In this document: positions 32,339-43,620 of the stretch, piece after piece
Layout: each line of letters starts with the position of its first letter
Position numbering within the stretch: position 1 is the first letter of the stretch
Assembly (NCBI GenBank): GCA_022385755.1
Contig: MU278384.1
Span: 18,271 to 82,270 of the forward strand
Reading direction: 5' to 3'
DNA from: Trametopsis cervina
Taxonomy: Eukaryota > Basidiomycota > Agaricomycetes > Polyporales > Irpicaceae
DNA length: 64,000 bases
Made by a program: the position numbers and the translations under genes
The notes under the pieces: model-generated
Database searches by the model: none
Told to the model about the DNA's origin: nothing
Seen by the model: the letters and a program-made list of their open reading frames with translations, nothing else

Positions 32339-35300
32339 ATGTCTTCTACTTCTACCACAACTCCCTCCGACTCGCTTCTCGAGGCGTTCAAAAAGCCGGT
32401 CCCCAGCCAACCCATCAAGCGTCATGCGGTATGTGTCAGTCGTAAGGGGCCACTTCAGTCAGCCAATTGACTGGCTGTGTTCTACAGGCCTGCTATCAAT
32501 GTCGCAAGCGCAAATTGGTGAGTTTATAAGTTTGCTTCTCCACTTCACCTGCCGCTCATAGCGGTCGCAATGCCGATGGAATTGGTCTGCATCAAAAACC
32601 CGCCCAGAAATGGTCAGTGTGTTCGCGCGTGCTGACGCTGCTGTCTCGGTCACTGACGATTCCATTCATCAAGTGACGCTCGCCGCCCATGCTCTACTTG
32701 TGTCAGGGCCCATGCGTACCTGGTTGATCACCCGCCACCAGGCGTGCAGCCTCCCGCGCATCCGAGCTGCTCGTACAATGAAGGTCAGTGCACCGCCACC
32801 ATGCCTTCCTGTCCCACACTAAATTAACCTTCCACGATAGAGAGCGATGATGAGGATCACAGAGAAGGCAACGATGAAGGTTACAAGAAACTTGAGAGCA
32901 GGATAAGTATGTCCGCATAAACGTCCTGGTCGTATAGCCCCTGATCGCGCGATCGCCACTGCAGGCGAGCTGGAGGCCATGCTACGCGATACAACGATCG
33001 AACTGCAGTCGTTTCAGATATCTGCTGGAAGCTCCCCTGCCTCTAGTGGTCCAAACGATAGCCATGCATCGTCTCCAGCGGGACACTCGACAGAATATCA
33101 AGACAGATCATCACCTGGACGGAGCACCTACCAGCCAAACGGATCACAATCTGTAAGTGAGAGGCCTTTTGTGGGAGAGAAAGATCACCGAATACATATG
33201 TCTGAGCAGCCACCATCTCTCCCAAACTCTGGGATCCGCGATATCTCCCCGACGCAAGACACAACTTGGATGACAGGGAGTTCACTGACCGATCTCTTGG
33301 CTGCCGCGACAAGTGGCATCGCGTCTGGCAATACCTACGAATCTCCATACCAAAACCAAAACACAAGTACACCGACAGAAAGCCTTGTAACCAACCAATA
33401 CTACGGCGACGAAACACCCTCGCGCAACGTCACTTATTCTAGCGCTTCATACGGGTCAGGAGACATCGCCGAACTGACAAATTTCTTGGGTCCTAGCTCT
33501 TCGTACGGACGACTTGCGAACTATGATTTTGAAGACTACGAGATTGCACACACTGGATGGTCCCCGCATCTTCCGGATCCCGCCACGACTCGTCACTTGT
33601 GAGATGTTATGTCTCAGCCGCACTGTATCCGATGCTTAACATTTGTCGTTCATTAGGGTACAAGCATTCCTAGCTTTTCATATTCACGCTGGACGCCTTT
33701 TCCACGGACCGACGTTTTTGGCCTCCCTTGACTTGCACCCGATGGACGAGAGGTTCCCGTCGGTAGCCGTGTTACATGCACTGTGTGCCGTTGGGAGTCT
33801 GTACGTCGCGGAGATAACGCCGACGCCCGTGCATACCGACAGTGGCTTTCCTTGTACGTCCCATCCGCACAACTATAGTGCCTACCCTTATTCATATTCG
33901 TAGATGTTGTATTCCATGGCCGCTGGCGCAGGATTGCCGCCCGCCCGGACTCGTTCGCAGAACAACAAGCCAAACTCGCTCATCGGGCGATTAACCAGTT
34001 CTTTGAGGCTGGAGACCACCTCGTCTCCGTCCTACAAGGTATGCATGTGTCGTTTACCAGTATGATGATACGTCTTACCTTTGTCGTTGCAGCCCAGGTC
34101 CTCTTAACATGGTGGTATACATCACAAGCACGATGGTCTGAAGTAAACTTTGCCTCCATTTTTAACTCATTGAGTAAAAATACTGATGATTTCTGAGTGC
34201 AGTCGTTTGTGTATTCGGGCCGAATGCTGCGAAGCTGCATACCTCTGGGACTCAGCACGACCGAGCCCTTCAAGGCTCGCCAGCGTGGCTCGAATCCTGG
34301 CCCGATCATTCAAGACCCAACTATCCTTCCACTACCATCAAACATCATTGAAGAGGAGAACAGAAGGAATATATTTTGGCTGGCGTATGCGATGGAACGG
34401 CATCGAGCCGCAACGGGGAGCTTTGCAATGGAGCTCGACGACCTGGACATCAACCAGATGTTGCCAGTGCGTGGAGACCAGTTTGAGCTCGGGGTACGTC
34501 ATTTTCTACTGGTAACAAGAGGCGACACTCACACTCTGATCGTAGACCAAAGTGCCAGTGGAAAACCGACAGTTCTCTAACGACAAAGGTATATTGACAA
34601 ACCATCCGCCCCAGCAGACGGACTCGTTCGTTTTGTACATCAAGTCTGCCATGATAATCTCGAGGGTGAAGACGTTCAACACACGGTACAAGGGTCGTTA
34701 TCATTCCGGGGACCTCGCACTCTTCTCGACCATGGCTCCTCCTCCGAACTCTATCGATGAGCTCGATCCTCGCGACACCCCGGCATTCAAGGAGGTTGAT
34801 GAGTTAGTGACGTCCTGGAAGGACTCGCTGCCCCAGCAATACCGCACGCCTGTTCAGGACGAGACCGTGGACCCTCATCTATACTCAGTGTTAATCTCGA
34901 CGTATTTGTGAGTTTTTTTTAACTCCCGAAGACCTAGATCAACGGTTTCTGACTCTGATTCGGGCATGGTAGAGCCACTATACTTCTGCATGATCCCTTT
35001 GTGGACCTCAAGAACCCTATGTGTCCGTCAGCGAACAAAGTGATACAGGCGGCGCGCGGGATCTTGGACCAGATGTATCTCATTTCATCAACAACTTATG
35101 ATGTCTCGCTCTTGGACCAAATATGCATCGTAAGCAAACAATGTTGACCTGGCATTTTTATGTGCTGACCATTTTTCGGTCGGAAAGTCGGGTTGGTATT
35201 TCGCGGGCAGAGTGTTGATCAGGTTCCTTAATGCTGCACTCCGCAACACCTTTGTGGAACATGTTGTTGTTCTGCACGGCGAAGTCTCCTACATCTAGTG

Positions 35301-35658
35301 AGTAAATCATCTTTGATCATTTTTTCCGCAGCAGTTGACCCTCTCCCTCATCGATAGCTCGATGCTTAGCAAGGCAGGTGAACGGATGACGATTGCCTGT
35401 AAGTCCCCAGGCCTTGATTAAGGCGAAAGATATTTACATCCCGCCATAGATCGCTACAAGCGTATTCTACTGGATGTTCTCGTCAACACATGTGGCGAGC
35501 AGTTTGTCGAACCTCCAGCAGCAGACTCGCCACACACATACATCGCTCCTGTAGAATCAGCGCAAGTCGAGCGTGCGCCGCGCAACCTGCTCAACGCCCT
35601 CGTTCCTGCGGTACATGCGGCTGCAGGAGGAAATACCAACGGACCCTTGCGCTTCTAG
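32339..35658 (+). CDS. Zn2Cys6 transcription factor, paralogue 4
   Basis: Only plus-strand member of the set. Start MSSTSTTTPSDSLLEAFKKP (32339) to KRHA, then ACYQCRKRKL, the 5-nt exon AAATG (32608-32612) and TGACGC, giving CYQCRKRKLKCDARRPCSTC with the sixth Cys about 22 residues later (HPSCSYNE). An acidic EESDDEDHREGNDEG and a helix KKLESRISELEAMLRD follow, then a long Ser/Thr-rich linker ending GWSPHLPDPATTRHL. The fungal_trans region has VQAFLAFHIHAGRLFHGPTF, LHALCAVGSLYVAEI, GRWRRIAARPDSFAEQQAKL, IIEEENRRNIFWLAYAMERH, DDLDINQMLPVRGDQF, QTDSFVLYIKSAMIISRVKT and GWYFAGRVLIRFLNAAL. A C-terminal exon DVLVNTCGEQFVEPPAADSP ends GNTNGPLRF. It is inverted relative to the others, with PMP3 and PEX13 in between. 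It looks intact. Confidence 0.86.
32608..32612 (+). other. 5-nt microexon in Zn2Cys6 paralogue 4
   Basis: AAATG is flanked by ...CCCGCCCAG and GTCAGT. With the next exon TGACGCTCGC it reads AAA TG|T GAC, giving Lys-Cys-Asp of the zinc cluster. Confidence 0.8.
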
Positions 35659-38600
35659 ATGCATTTTCTTTTCAAATTCTTTCGTACTTATTCAAATGTG
35701 GGTGGCTAGGACATTTTCTTATGGGGTCTCAGAATGTAGTTAATCAGTCGAATCTTTATTTACCGGGTTACATTGTGGGAGAAGTTGACTGCCGCAGCCC
35801 TCTACCCAGGTCTAGAAGCATCGTACAGTATTCTCCGACAAGTAGGTCCGGGATGCGTGCTCCGACCCGCATGAGTGTGCGGATATAGACAGGAGAGTGC
35901 GCACGCTCGCTGTGGAGTGGGATCATTCGCGACGCAGCACAAATGGGAAATCGATGCGCCAAGCACACAGACTCGAGTGAAGTCAGTTCTGAGGCGGTGA
36001 GCAGAGCTGAGTTTGAGAAGACTTCGCAATGCATTGCGTAGTGCAACAAAGGTGGTGGGACCGCAAAGTATCCCGCCCGCCGGTGCGAGCGTCACATTCA
36101 CACGTACCGTTCTGGATACTAGCCAACTGTCTATGATTCTTAATGGTGGCGAGCAAAGTGCGACCACATGCTCCCTTGAATGACTGGAGGAGTCGGTGTA
36201 AATTTGCCTTTCGCCGTCATGCTTTACGCGCAGCGTCTGGGTGATCTTTACGTCTATCGTATGTGATTTCGGAGCGGCCCTAGCTCTCCTGCTGTCTGTT
36301 TCTCCGGTAGTGTCTGTTATGGTCTGGACACTTGCCATTCGTCGAATGAGTCAATTCTCGCATCCTCGTCATCGTTCAAGGCATAGCCAGAACAGAACAG
36401 AGCTCAAAGTCCGGCGTACGAGTCCGGATATCCATGGAATCAGCCCCCCGCAGTAGTCCTCGCAAATAAAGTTTCCAACTCATCTAAGCAGGGAACTCCC
36501 ACTACAAATGAACGGAAACTTTCAGCAATGCAGCAGCTGTTTCTGACAAGTACACATGTTCAATAACGGCAGAGGTTCCAGGAAAGATGCTGAAGGAGCG
36601 GAGGCGCGGAGACAAGTTGGACAGGCTGGCGAGCCAAACGCCACCTCCTGGTGACGGAGAGCATGTTCTTGTCTGACACTTCCCAGAAGCCATTTCCATA
36701 GGGATCGAGCGAACGGCCTTCGTAAACCTTGGACGGGGTGCACAACCCGCTACTTCATGGGGCTCCTCGGATGACCCTTGGAAGTTATAACGGTAGTGCC
36801 CGCAATGGAAATATAAGTGCAGCAACTGAAGGAAGTCCTGCGATTCCCACCTGCGAATTTGATTTTCCACTTCGAAATACGTGCAGCAGTGAAACCGACT
36901 TGTTCTTCCCGTTCTCACCGTAGCGCAGATATTAATTGCTTCCTCCACGAGGTTGAACACGTCAGAAAATCCCAGGCGGACAGAAGCCTGATGCGAGATG
37001 GATGATGTTCCGGGAAGTGAAACTGGACAATTGAATGATGTTGTACTGTTAGCACCGGCGCCTGCCGCCCTCGGTTGTATTTTCTGAGAGCTTTGTTCAA
37101 CTTGGGGCTACGCTCAGGGATAATGTAGCCATCGCAAGGGTATGTTGGCGCATGTCGAGCCAGAAGATAGAAAGGGATCGACGCTATCCGAATTTTTCTC
37201 TCACGCAGAAAGGACTATGTGGTGCGCAGCTTGAGGGTGCGGTATCTATCTCCGTTTGTAAGGAATCTTGGGGGCCACGCCAATCCTCAGCTCTCCCAAA
37301 GTCAAACTGAAGCCGACAAATAGAAGGCGTGTGATCCACAGTACGAGTACTCCACAGCCCTCGCAGCTGTTGTTCATGATTCTGCCCCAGAGGTCAGTGT
37401 ATCGGTGTCGACAACATACATACGCACCTAGAAGTTGAGCTGGGGGTGTGAGTATACGTGACCTCCCCATCCCCTGCGAAAAGAATCAACGTCAAGTTGG
37501 GGGTCTATCGAAACTATGACCGCTCGTCAGCTTACCCAGCATCAGCCTGTGCGGCTGCGCACTAAGAGCGTCGGAAATGTTCTAATAACGTGATCAGCTA
37601 CGTCTGGACAATCAAAAGACACTGTACGAGCTGGATGGGTGTACGACGATGGGTCAGCATGCGCGCCCCGTCTTAGACGGTCATGTTTATCCTATTGATA
37701 TCGGAGCCTTGGTGTGCTTCGAATTCTGAAGCCACTCACCTGCGAGAACGAGCTCGACGTGACCTACATCACCGCTCATGCAGGGCTCGTAAGTTATGAC
37801 ACCATTACGAATTGCAGGATTTTAACCTCAGACCTATAGATGAAGAAGAAAAGAAAACACTTGATGAGCGCATATCCGTGCATCATCTCATCTCAGCCAC
37901 ATTGGGTCACGAGGAAACGAGTGGGGAAGTTCACGTACGGGTGTGTCATTGAAATAAACTCTGAAGGTACCGCACAGCGGTAAGCCCATGACGACGCTTG
38001 AATAGGGAACGGCCTGTATGCCTTTGCGCGTGCACCCCTTTCATGACACCATAACGAGCGTGGTAGAGGCCACGGACAACGTGCGCGTGCGAATATTATT
38101 ACGGCCTGCCGTCAGCTGGATGTTAGAACTGCCTTTGCCGGTAGTACGTATGGGAGTTTATTTGGCGAAGCGCGAGAGGTCGAAAAAGGAAGAAAATTCG
38201 CAGGTTGGGACGTGAAGTGGGAGGTCGAGATGCTCTGTACTGTCTGTGCGCATCGTCTGTTGCAGGTTTGGCGCAAAGACCCTGCGCTGATCGTGGCTGC
38301 GGCGGGGAAAGCCAATGTGGGTCCAGCCAGGAACGAGTCTTGGAAATCAGGATCGTCGTCGATTCGTTACGTGGAGAGACATTACTGGCGGGAGCTGTGC
38401 GTCCGAGGCTTTCGTTCGGCACACGTCTTCTCCTTTGTCTCCGTGCGACAAGTTCTGTCATGAGCGAGCATCGTTTCTCAACATGAACGTCTTGAGCTCG
38501 AATGATGCACGGCGAACAGGCACCAGAACGCTGCTACAGTAGGTTCAGTTCCTGGGTAGGACGGCGGGCCCGCAGGCATTACTCATGATGCACTGAGAAC

Positions 38601-41395
38601 AGCAGGTCGACGTACCCTCTACAGTGTGGCGCTCTTTGTGGCACCGCCGTTGTGCCGAATCAGGCAACCGTACTCACGCTCCGACAGCAACGCATATGGC
38701 CAACTTGTCACTTTAGAACTCAATCTTACTCGCCTTGAGCAGGAGATGGCCGCTCACTCTATCTCGGTCCTCGCTAAAGTTTGTATGCTCTGCCGATACA
38801 GTAGTCCGTGGCATCGATGAACCCATATCGCTCGACGGAGGACCTGAATGCTTCATTATGCTGCCGTGATCCCGTCGACGGACATAGAGGCATGGAACGG
38901 TGCTCCCATTACTCTCTCTCTCTTTCAGTGTCGGGATTCTGACTTCTATTTCTTGCAGCTAATGGCATGGCTTCGGACCCTGTACATGATCTAATATCGT
39001 CAAACCAGGCAGGGGGCCACAGTACGACGAATGTGCGCTACCCGTCCTCCGTCGGCGAGTCAATCGCCGACACTGATATCTGCACCCATCGCCTCAACTA
39101 TCTAATCTTCTGGGTCTCGATCTTTCCTCCAAATGACAAGTTCTCGGATGTGTGCGCCCGCCGCGGACGGGGACATTCAGTGGTTGTCAACCATCAAGAT
39201 TCCGTCTCTCTCGAGTGTACACACGGTGTATGTCACGACCATCGGTAGCGATTTCGAAGTCCAGCTGCTTTCTTGATTCACCTGTCGCAGTGGAGCCCTC
39301 ACTTCCGTCAAACGTTGGCCAGTAACGGCCGATCTGCCTGAGGATGCGGTTCCTAGATGTCCGGCGAGGAGTCCATGGACCACACCCACCTGTTCTTCCA
39401 GATGACAGGGTATGCTGATGCACTTGCCGGTACCTGCTTCACTCACAGTGCCTACCTTCTAACAGCGGGGAGTCTCCGTCTGGGCCGAGCAGCTCTCTGT
39501 TATCGACGTGCAGAACGCCATTACATCCGCTGTCCTGCACGTCCATAGCACATCGATGTCTCGACCTGGGCCCGACGAATCGCAAGAAGGGGACCTCGAA
39601 ATAAATGGCTCCGCACCAATGTGCATGTACATCTCTACATTTTTCCATGCGGCTAAGCATCGTACTCACGTCTGTCGTCGCTCCCCGACAGCAGATTTCG
39701 CACGGGCTCAGCGCTGCCTGTCCTGGCCTGTCCTGTTACGGCACTTTCAGCTCTTGCACCTGCTGACGCCGCAACTTTCAATGCACACAACTCTCGAGCA
39801 CATGACAAGCCAGCTTTGTGATCGCTCGCTCCATTACTTTGAGCGCACCCCGTGGAGGTACGCAGGAATGCCATTCTTGAGTGCAAAACCCTGCCATGAA
39901 TGGAGAAAGTGCGATCCTGATTTTAAGCTCGAACACACGAAAGCATCGGCGGTCGGATCCCTGCTCGTCCTCGGAAATCTCATTATCGCTACTTCGAGAG
40001 CGACGAGCGGGAATACCTGCGCTGATAGTGGCGCGTTCTCTCATCCATGAAGCGGGATCGATTCACACAGCATCTACATCCGCGACATGGTCAAGCACTG
40101 ATGTCCAGAGTTCCAGGTAAACTGTCATAGATACAGACCATCTACCCAGTATCGATCCATCCTTCTGCCGCAGCAATGTGAAGACGTTGCTGCCGCATAG
40201 ACGTCCGCGGCCATGCCCGTACCGCAAGCAGGAGGAACGGAAGCTAGATCATGAACACGGCTGTTCTGTCCTTGGCCGCCGTTGCATGGGACGGGCAAGC
40301 ATATTCCACCCAAGCCTGAATGCTTGGAAGTGACGCCGACATGCTCGGTAATCTCCTTCGGGTCCCGTAGCCTCGCGCAGGCTGCAGCCGCACCGGTGAC
40401 CCAAGCGATGACACAAGGGTCGAGCTTCCGCGGGTATGTGTGGTATTGCACGCAATGCGTCCTCTCTGTTCCTCGCTGTGCTTCTAGCTCGAGGGCTTTC
40501 ACGTCTTACGTCGAACCCTCGACCCCCGAAAGCTGGAAGGTGTGGTCCGTCCAGACGCCGGTCGAAGCTGGTAGTTCAGCAGCCGGTCGAAGCAGTTCGA
40601 CGGAGGGGCGTGGCCTTCCACCTCTGCACGCGGCTTAGAGAGTATGAGTAAAGCGTATTCAAGAGCGTGCGTTCTAGAACGAAATGGTTGAGCGAGCAGA
40701 TGCAGCGGGGGCTCAGCAGCAGCTCATTTCCCTTCCAACAAGGCGAACATCTGTGTGTCTTAGATCGAACCTAGCGCAAGCGGGGAAAGCAGCTCGACGT
40801 CCATCACGGGCAGAGCCAGCTGATTATTCGCTCCCTATTCAAAAGCGTTCATAGACGAAACACGATGCAGCACGCTCGAGAGGCGAGGAGGGCGTCGATG
40901 AAATTCGGGGGAAAACATCAGAAAATGCGGGGGATATTGAGCAGCACGCGGCCGGTGCGTTTGCCGAAGCGTTGCCGGATGCGTTCCCAATTTGGGGCGG
41001 GCGACCCAAGGACTGAGACGCGGGTACGTAAAGGGAATCGAGATCAATTCGAGATTGAATTGTCCGATCTGGGGACATCCTCAACGAAGTCTGAGGCCTA
41101 GGGCTGATGCTCATATTTGATGGCACCCCGCCCGTTCAAATACCCGCTGTGTTTTCTGCTTTCCCTCGTTTCTCTTCCCCCGCTGTCCAGAGCCTCATTC
41201 CGTCAACTCTGACTCGTCCTGTGGAATCTGCAAGCCCTCCGAACCCAATTCGCATCTTGTGCGCAGCCATCATACTTGCACGCGACACCATTCGTTGCAT
41301 GCTCTTTAAGACGTACTAGTAAGTCACTGCTAATACGCATATATCCAGGCGCGTGACAGCTAACATGTCGCGTCCCGTTTGCTCTTGTGCAGGCT
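35659..41395. other. Large gene-poor interval
   Basis: About 5.7 kb in which I recognise no gene. Open frames are numerous but short, overlap on both strands and lack motifs. The longest are 35802-36338 (-, 178 codons) and 39508-40050 (+, 180 codons). A minus-strand frame around 37246-37470 includes a hydrophobic segment (LVLWITRLLFVGFSLTLGEL) that could be the remnant of a membrane protein. No terminal repeats, reverse transcriptase or transposase motifs are visible. Old decayed transposons or dead genes are possible. Confidence 0.4.
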
Positions 41396-41777
41396 ATGGA
41401 CGTCCGCTGCAAGTCGCCATTCGATGTCTCGGCTGCCCTAGACATCCTCCGCCGCCTCTCCATCACCGACGACGCGCTATGGGATGAGCGTGACTGGTCT
41501 GGTAAACACGAAGACCATTCTATGCCCACCTCATTCGAGTTCGGTGAGGTCTCATTCAGTCTGCGCTGTGACGCGTCGCTGACTCTTCTGCAGAGGAGGA
41601 GGACGCCGACGCGTGCGACCCGTGCCTCTATGACCCCGCCCTCTTCGCAACAACGGCATGCCACCCCGGGAGCCCACTGTTGATCAGCTGTCCCGTCACC
41701 GGTGACCGTGAGAAGGTGAGCTTCAGTCTCTTCGATCTTCTTATTGCGACGCGTCGGCTCGCGTGCAGCCTGGGTAA
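41396..41777 (+). CDS. Possible small protein, unrecognised
   Basis: MDVRCKSPFDVSAALDILRR continues to DERDWS, then after an intron (GTAAAC...CTGCAG) EEEDADACDPCLYDPALFAT and, after a second intron, a short end GDREKPG. About 78 residues, rich in acidic residues and with four Cys. The splice sites keep one frame and the composition is protein-like, but I do not know a family. It could instead be the upstream part of the Ser/Pro-rich gene that follows, or chance. Confidence 0.3.
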
Positions 41778-41975
41778 AACCCCCCTTGGTGGTTGGTTTG
41801 TGCTCTCGTAAATTTGGGTCGGTGGTATTACCATCTAGTTACCATAACGGGATTACACTCTAAGGTTTTCCGAACCTCGGTGATTCCCGCTATGCCCAAT
41901 CTGGACTAGTCCTTCACCGCGCCCTTACATCAGGTCACTCGATTTCGTTGGCTACAAACTGTCCAGAGCGCTGGG

Positions 41976-43620
41976 ATGGGTGATGTGTTGAAGCTGGCTT
42001 TTGAGTGGTCGTCGGCTCTGGCGACGTTGCGAGTTTTCCTTCGAGAATATTACGGGTGCTAACGACGCTTGCGCTTTTAGCCATTACCGCCTCCACCTGA
42101 GACCATCACACCGACTACGCCTCGCTTATCGCACACTCCCACCACACCAGCCTCGACTCCGTCATCGTCACCTCGGGGGTCCCTTTCGGCGTACTCACAG
42201 CCGTCGCCTCGGTCGCGCACACCCTCCACAAGTACGCCCCGCGGGAATGCACATGCTGCATTCCCGTCCATCTCCTCGACGCTTTCGAGTCTTTCGGAGC
42301 GCGAGTCTGAGGCAGCGAAACGCAGTGGCGTATTTGTCCCACAGGCACAAGATATGGACGCCTCCAGTTCTGAAACAGCAGTGCTGGTGCGCCCACCGCC
42401 CCGCAGGAGTAGCTCGGATGCTCTCCAGGTACTGTCTGCAGCCGAGGGAAGCCCTAAACGGAGGCCGCGGCCAAAGCTAACTTTGGCTAGCTCGACATCA
42501 ACGCCTCAATTAAGAGAGCTGGCTGAGCTCGCGAACACCCCCGCGTCCCCAATACTCTCTCATCAGCCTTCGCTCGCTTCCTTAGCGACAAGCTTTGCCT
42601 CAGGAGCACCCTCGACTGTAAACCTTCTCCCACCTTTCTCTCTCGAGGCGCCGTCTTCTCGTTGGTCGATGGACTCAACTGACCACCACGCTATCATCCG
42701 CCCAGTCATTACGAGTCCTATCGCAGAGTCTCCTCAAGCATCTCCTGCGAAGACCAAAACGCGCGACCGCTTGATGAGCTTCATCTCTCGGGCTCGTGCG
42801 GGCTCAGTGGATAAGCAATCGACGTCGCCAACCAGAGGCGATCACAGTCCCCGTTCTCCTCGGGATTACGACTTTGGTCTTCCTCCGCAGTCCGGGCTCT
42901 CATCTACGATGAGTTCGAGACGCACAAGCCGTTCCACGTATGCACCCCAACCAATTTCGACGGCCACCTCGACGACATCTTCACAATCGGACACGTCCAT
43001 TGTGACGCCCGGGGACTCGCAGCAAGACGTAACGTCGCCCGATCCCTTCCGCTCGGCATCCACCTCATTCACTCCGGTATCCTTCATGCCGGACCTCACT
43101 GACACTCCCGACACCCCCGCGGCTAACGAGCTCGACTTCTTCCCTCTCGAGCCGACGCTTCCTCCGCCTTCGCCTGACGTCCCCACGCCGTCGCTCTTCC
43201 TGCCCGCGAAGCCGGAGTCGCTTCTCAGCTCGCTTGCGCGCAAGGCTATCCGCAGACGCAAGAAGAAGCTCGTCATCTCCGTCATGCCGTCTCCGTACGA
43301 CGACGACTCGGACGGCGAGGCGGGCAGGATGCGCCGCGCGAGGGAGCAGAAGCAGCGCGATGACCATATTCTGCGGTGGTGCGATAACCTGGGCACCGTC
43401 CGGCATTTCGAGTGTCTAGACGGCGACTTCCATGTCTATTGGCGCGACTCGGAGGTCGCAGAAATGGTTAGTGCATATTGCGATCAAATTAGTGGCGAAC
43501 CCCGAAGCTGACCTTTTCTGCTTTTTCTTTCCCTCGTTCGTGCAGGTCAGCCGCGTCGGCTCCCAGGTCATTATCAGGGGCGTCGGACGGGTCAGCCTGT
43601 CGTGGCGGTACGTGAACTGA
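41976..43620 (+). CDS. Ser/Pro/Thr-rich protein with conserved C-terminal block
   Basis: The large exon is open from about 42081 (after GCTAAC...TTTTAG) to a GTTAGT donor at about 43466. A last exon (to the stop at 43620) adds VSRVGSQVIIRGVGRVSLSW. The start is uncertain: an ATG at 41976 (MGDVLKLAFEWSSALATLR) joins in frame if a weak GTTTTC donor is used; otherwise the first clear Met is at 42354. The protein is mostly disordered, with many SP/TP dipeptides (possible proline-directed kinase sites). A basic patch KAIRRRKKKLVIS lies at about 43237-43275. It ends with an ordered segment, HILRWCDNLGTVRHFECLDG through DFHVYWRDSEVAEM. Function unknown; a signalling or nuclear regulatory role is only a guess from composition. 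Confidence 0.6.
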
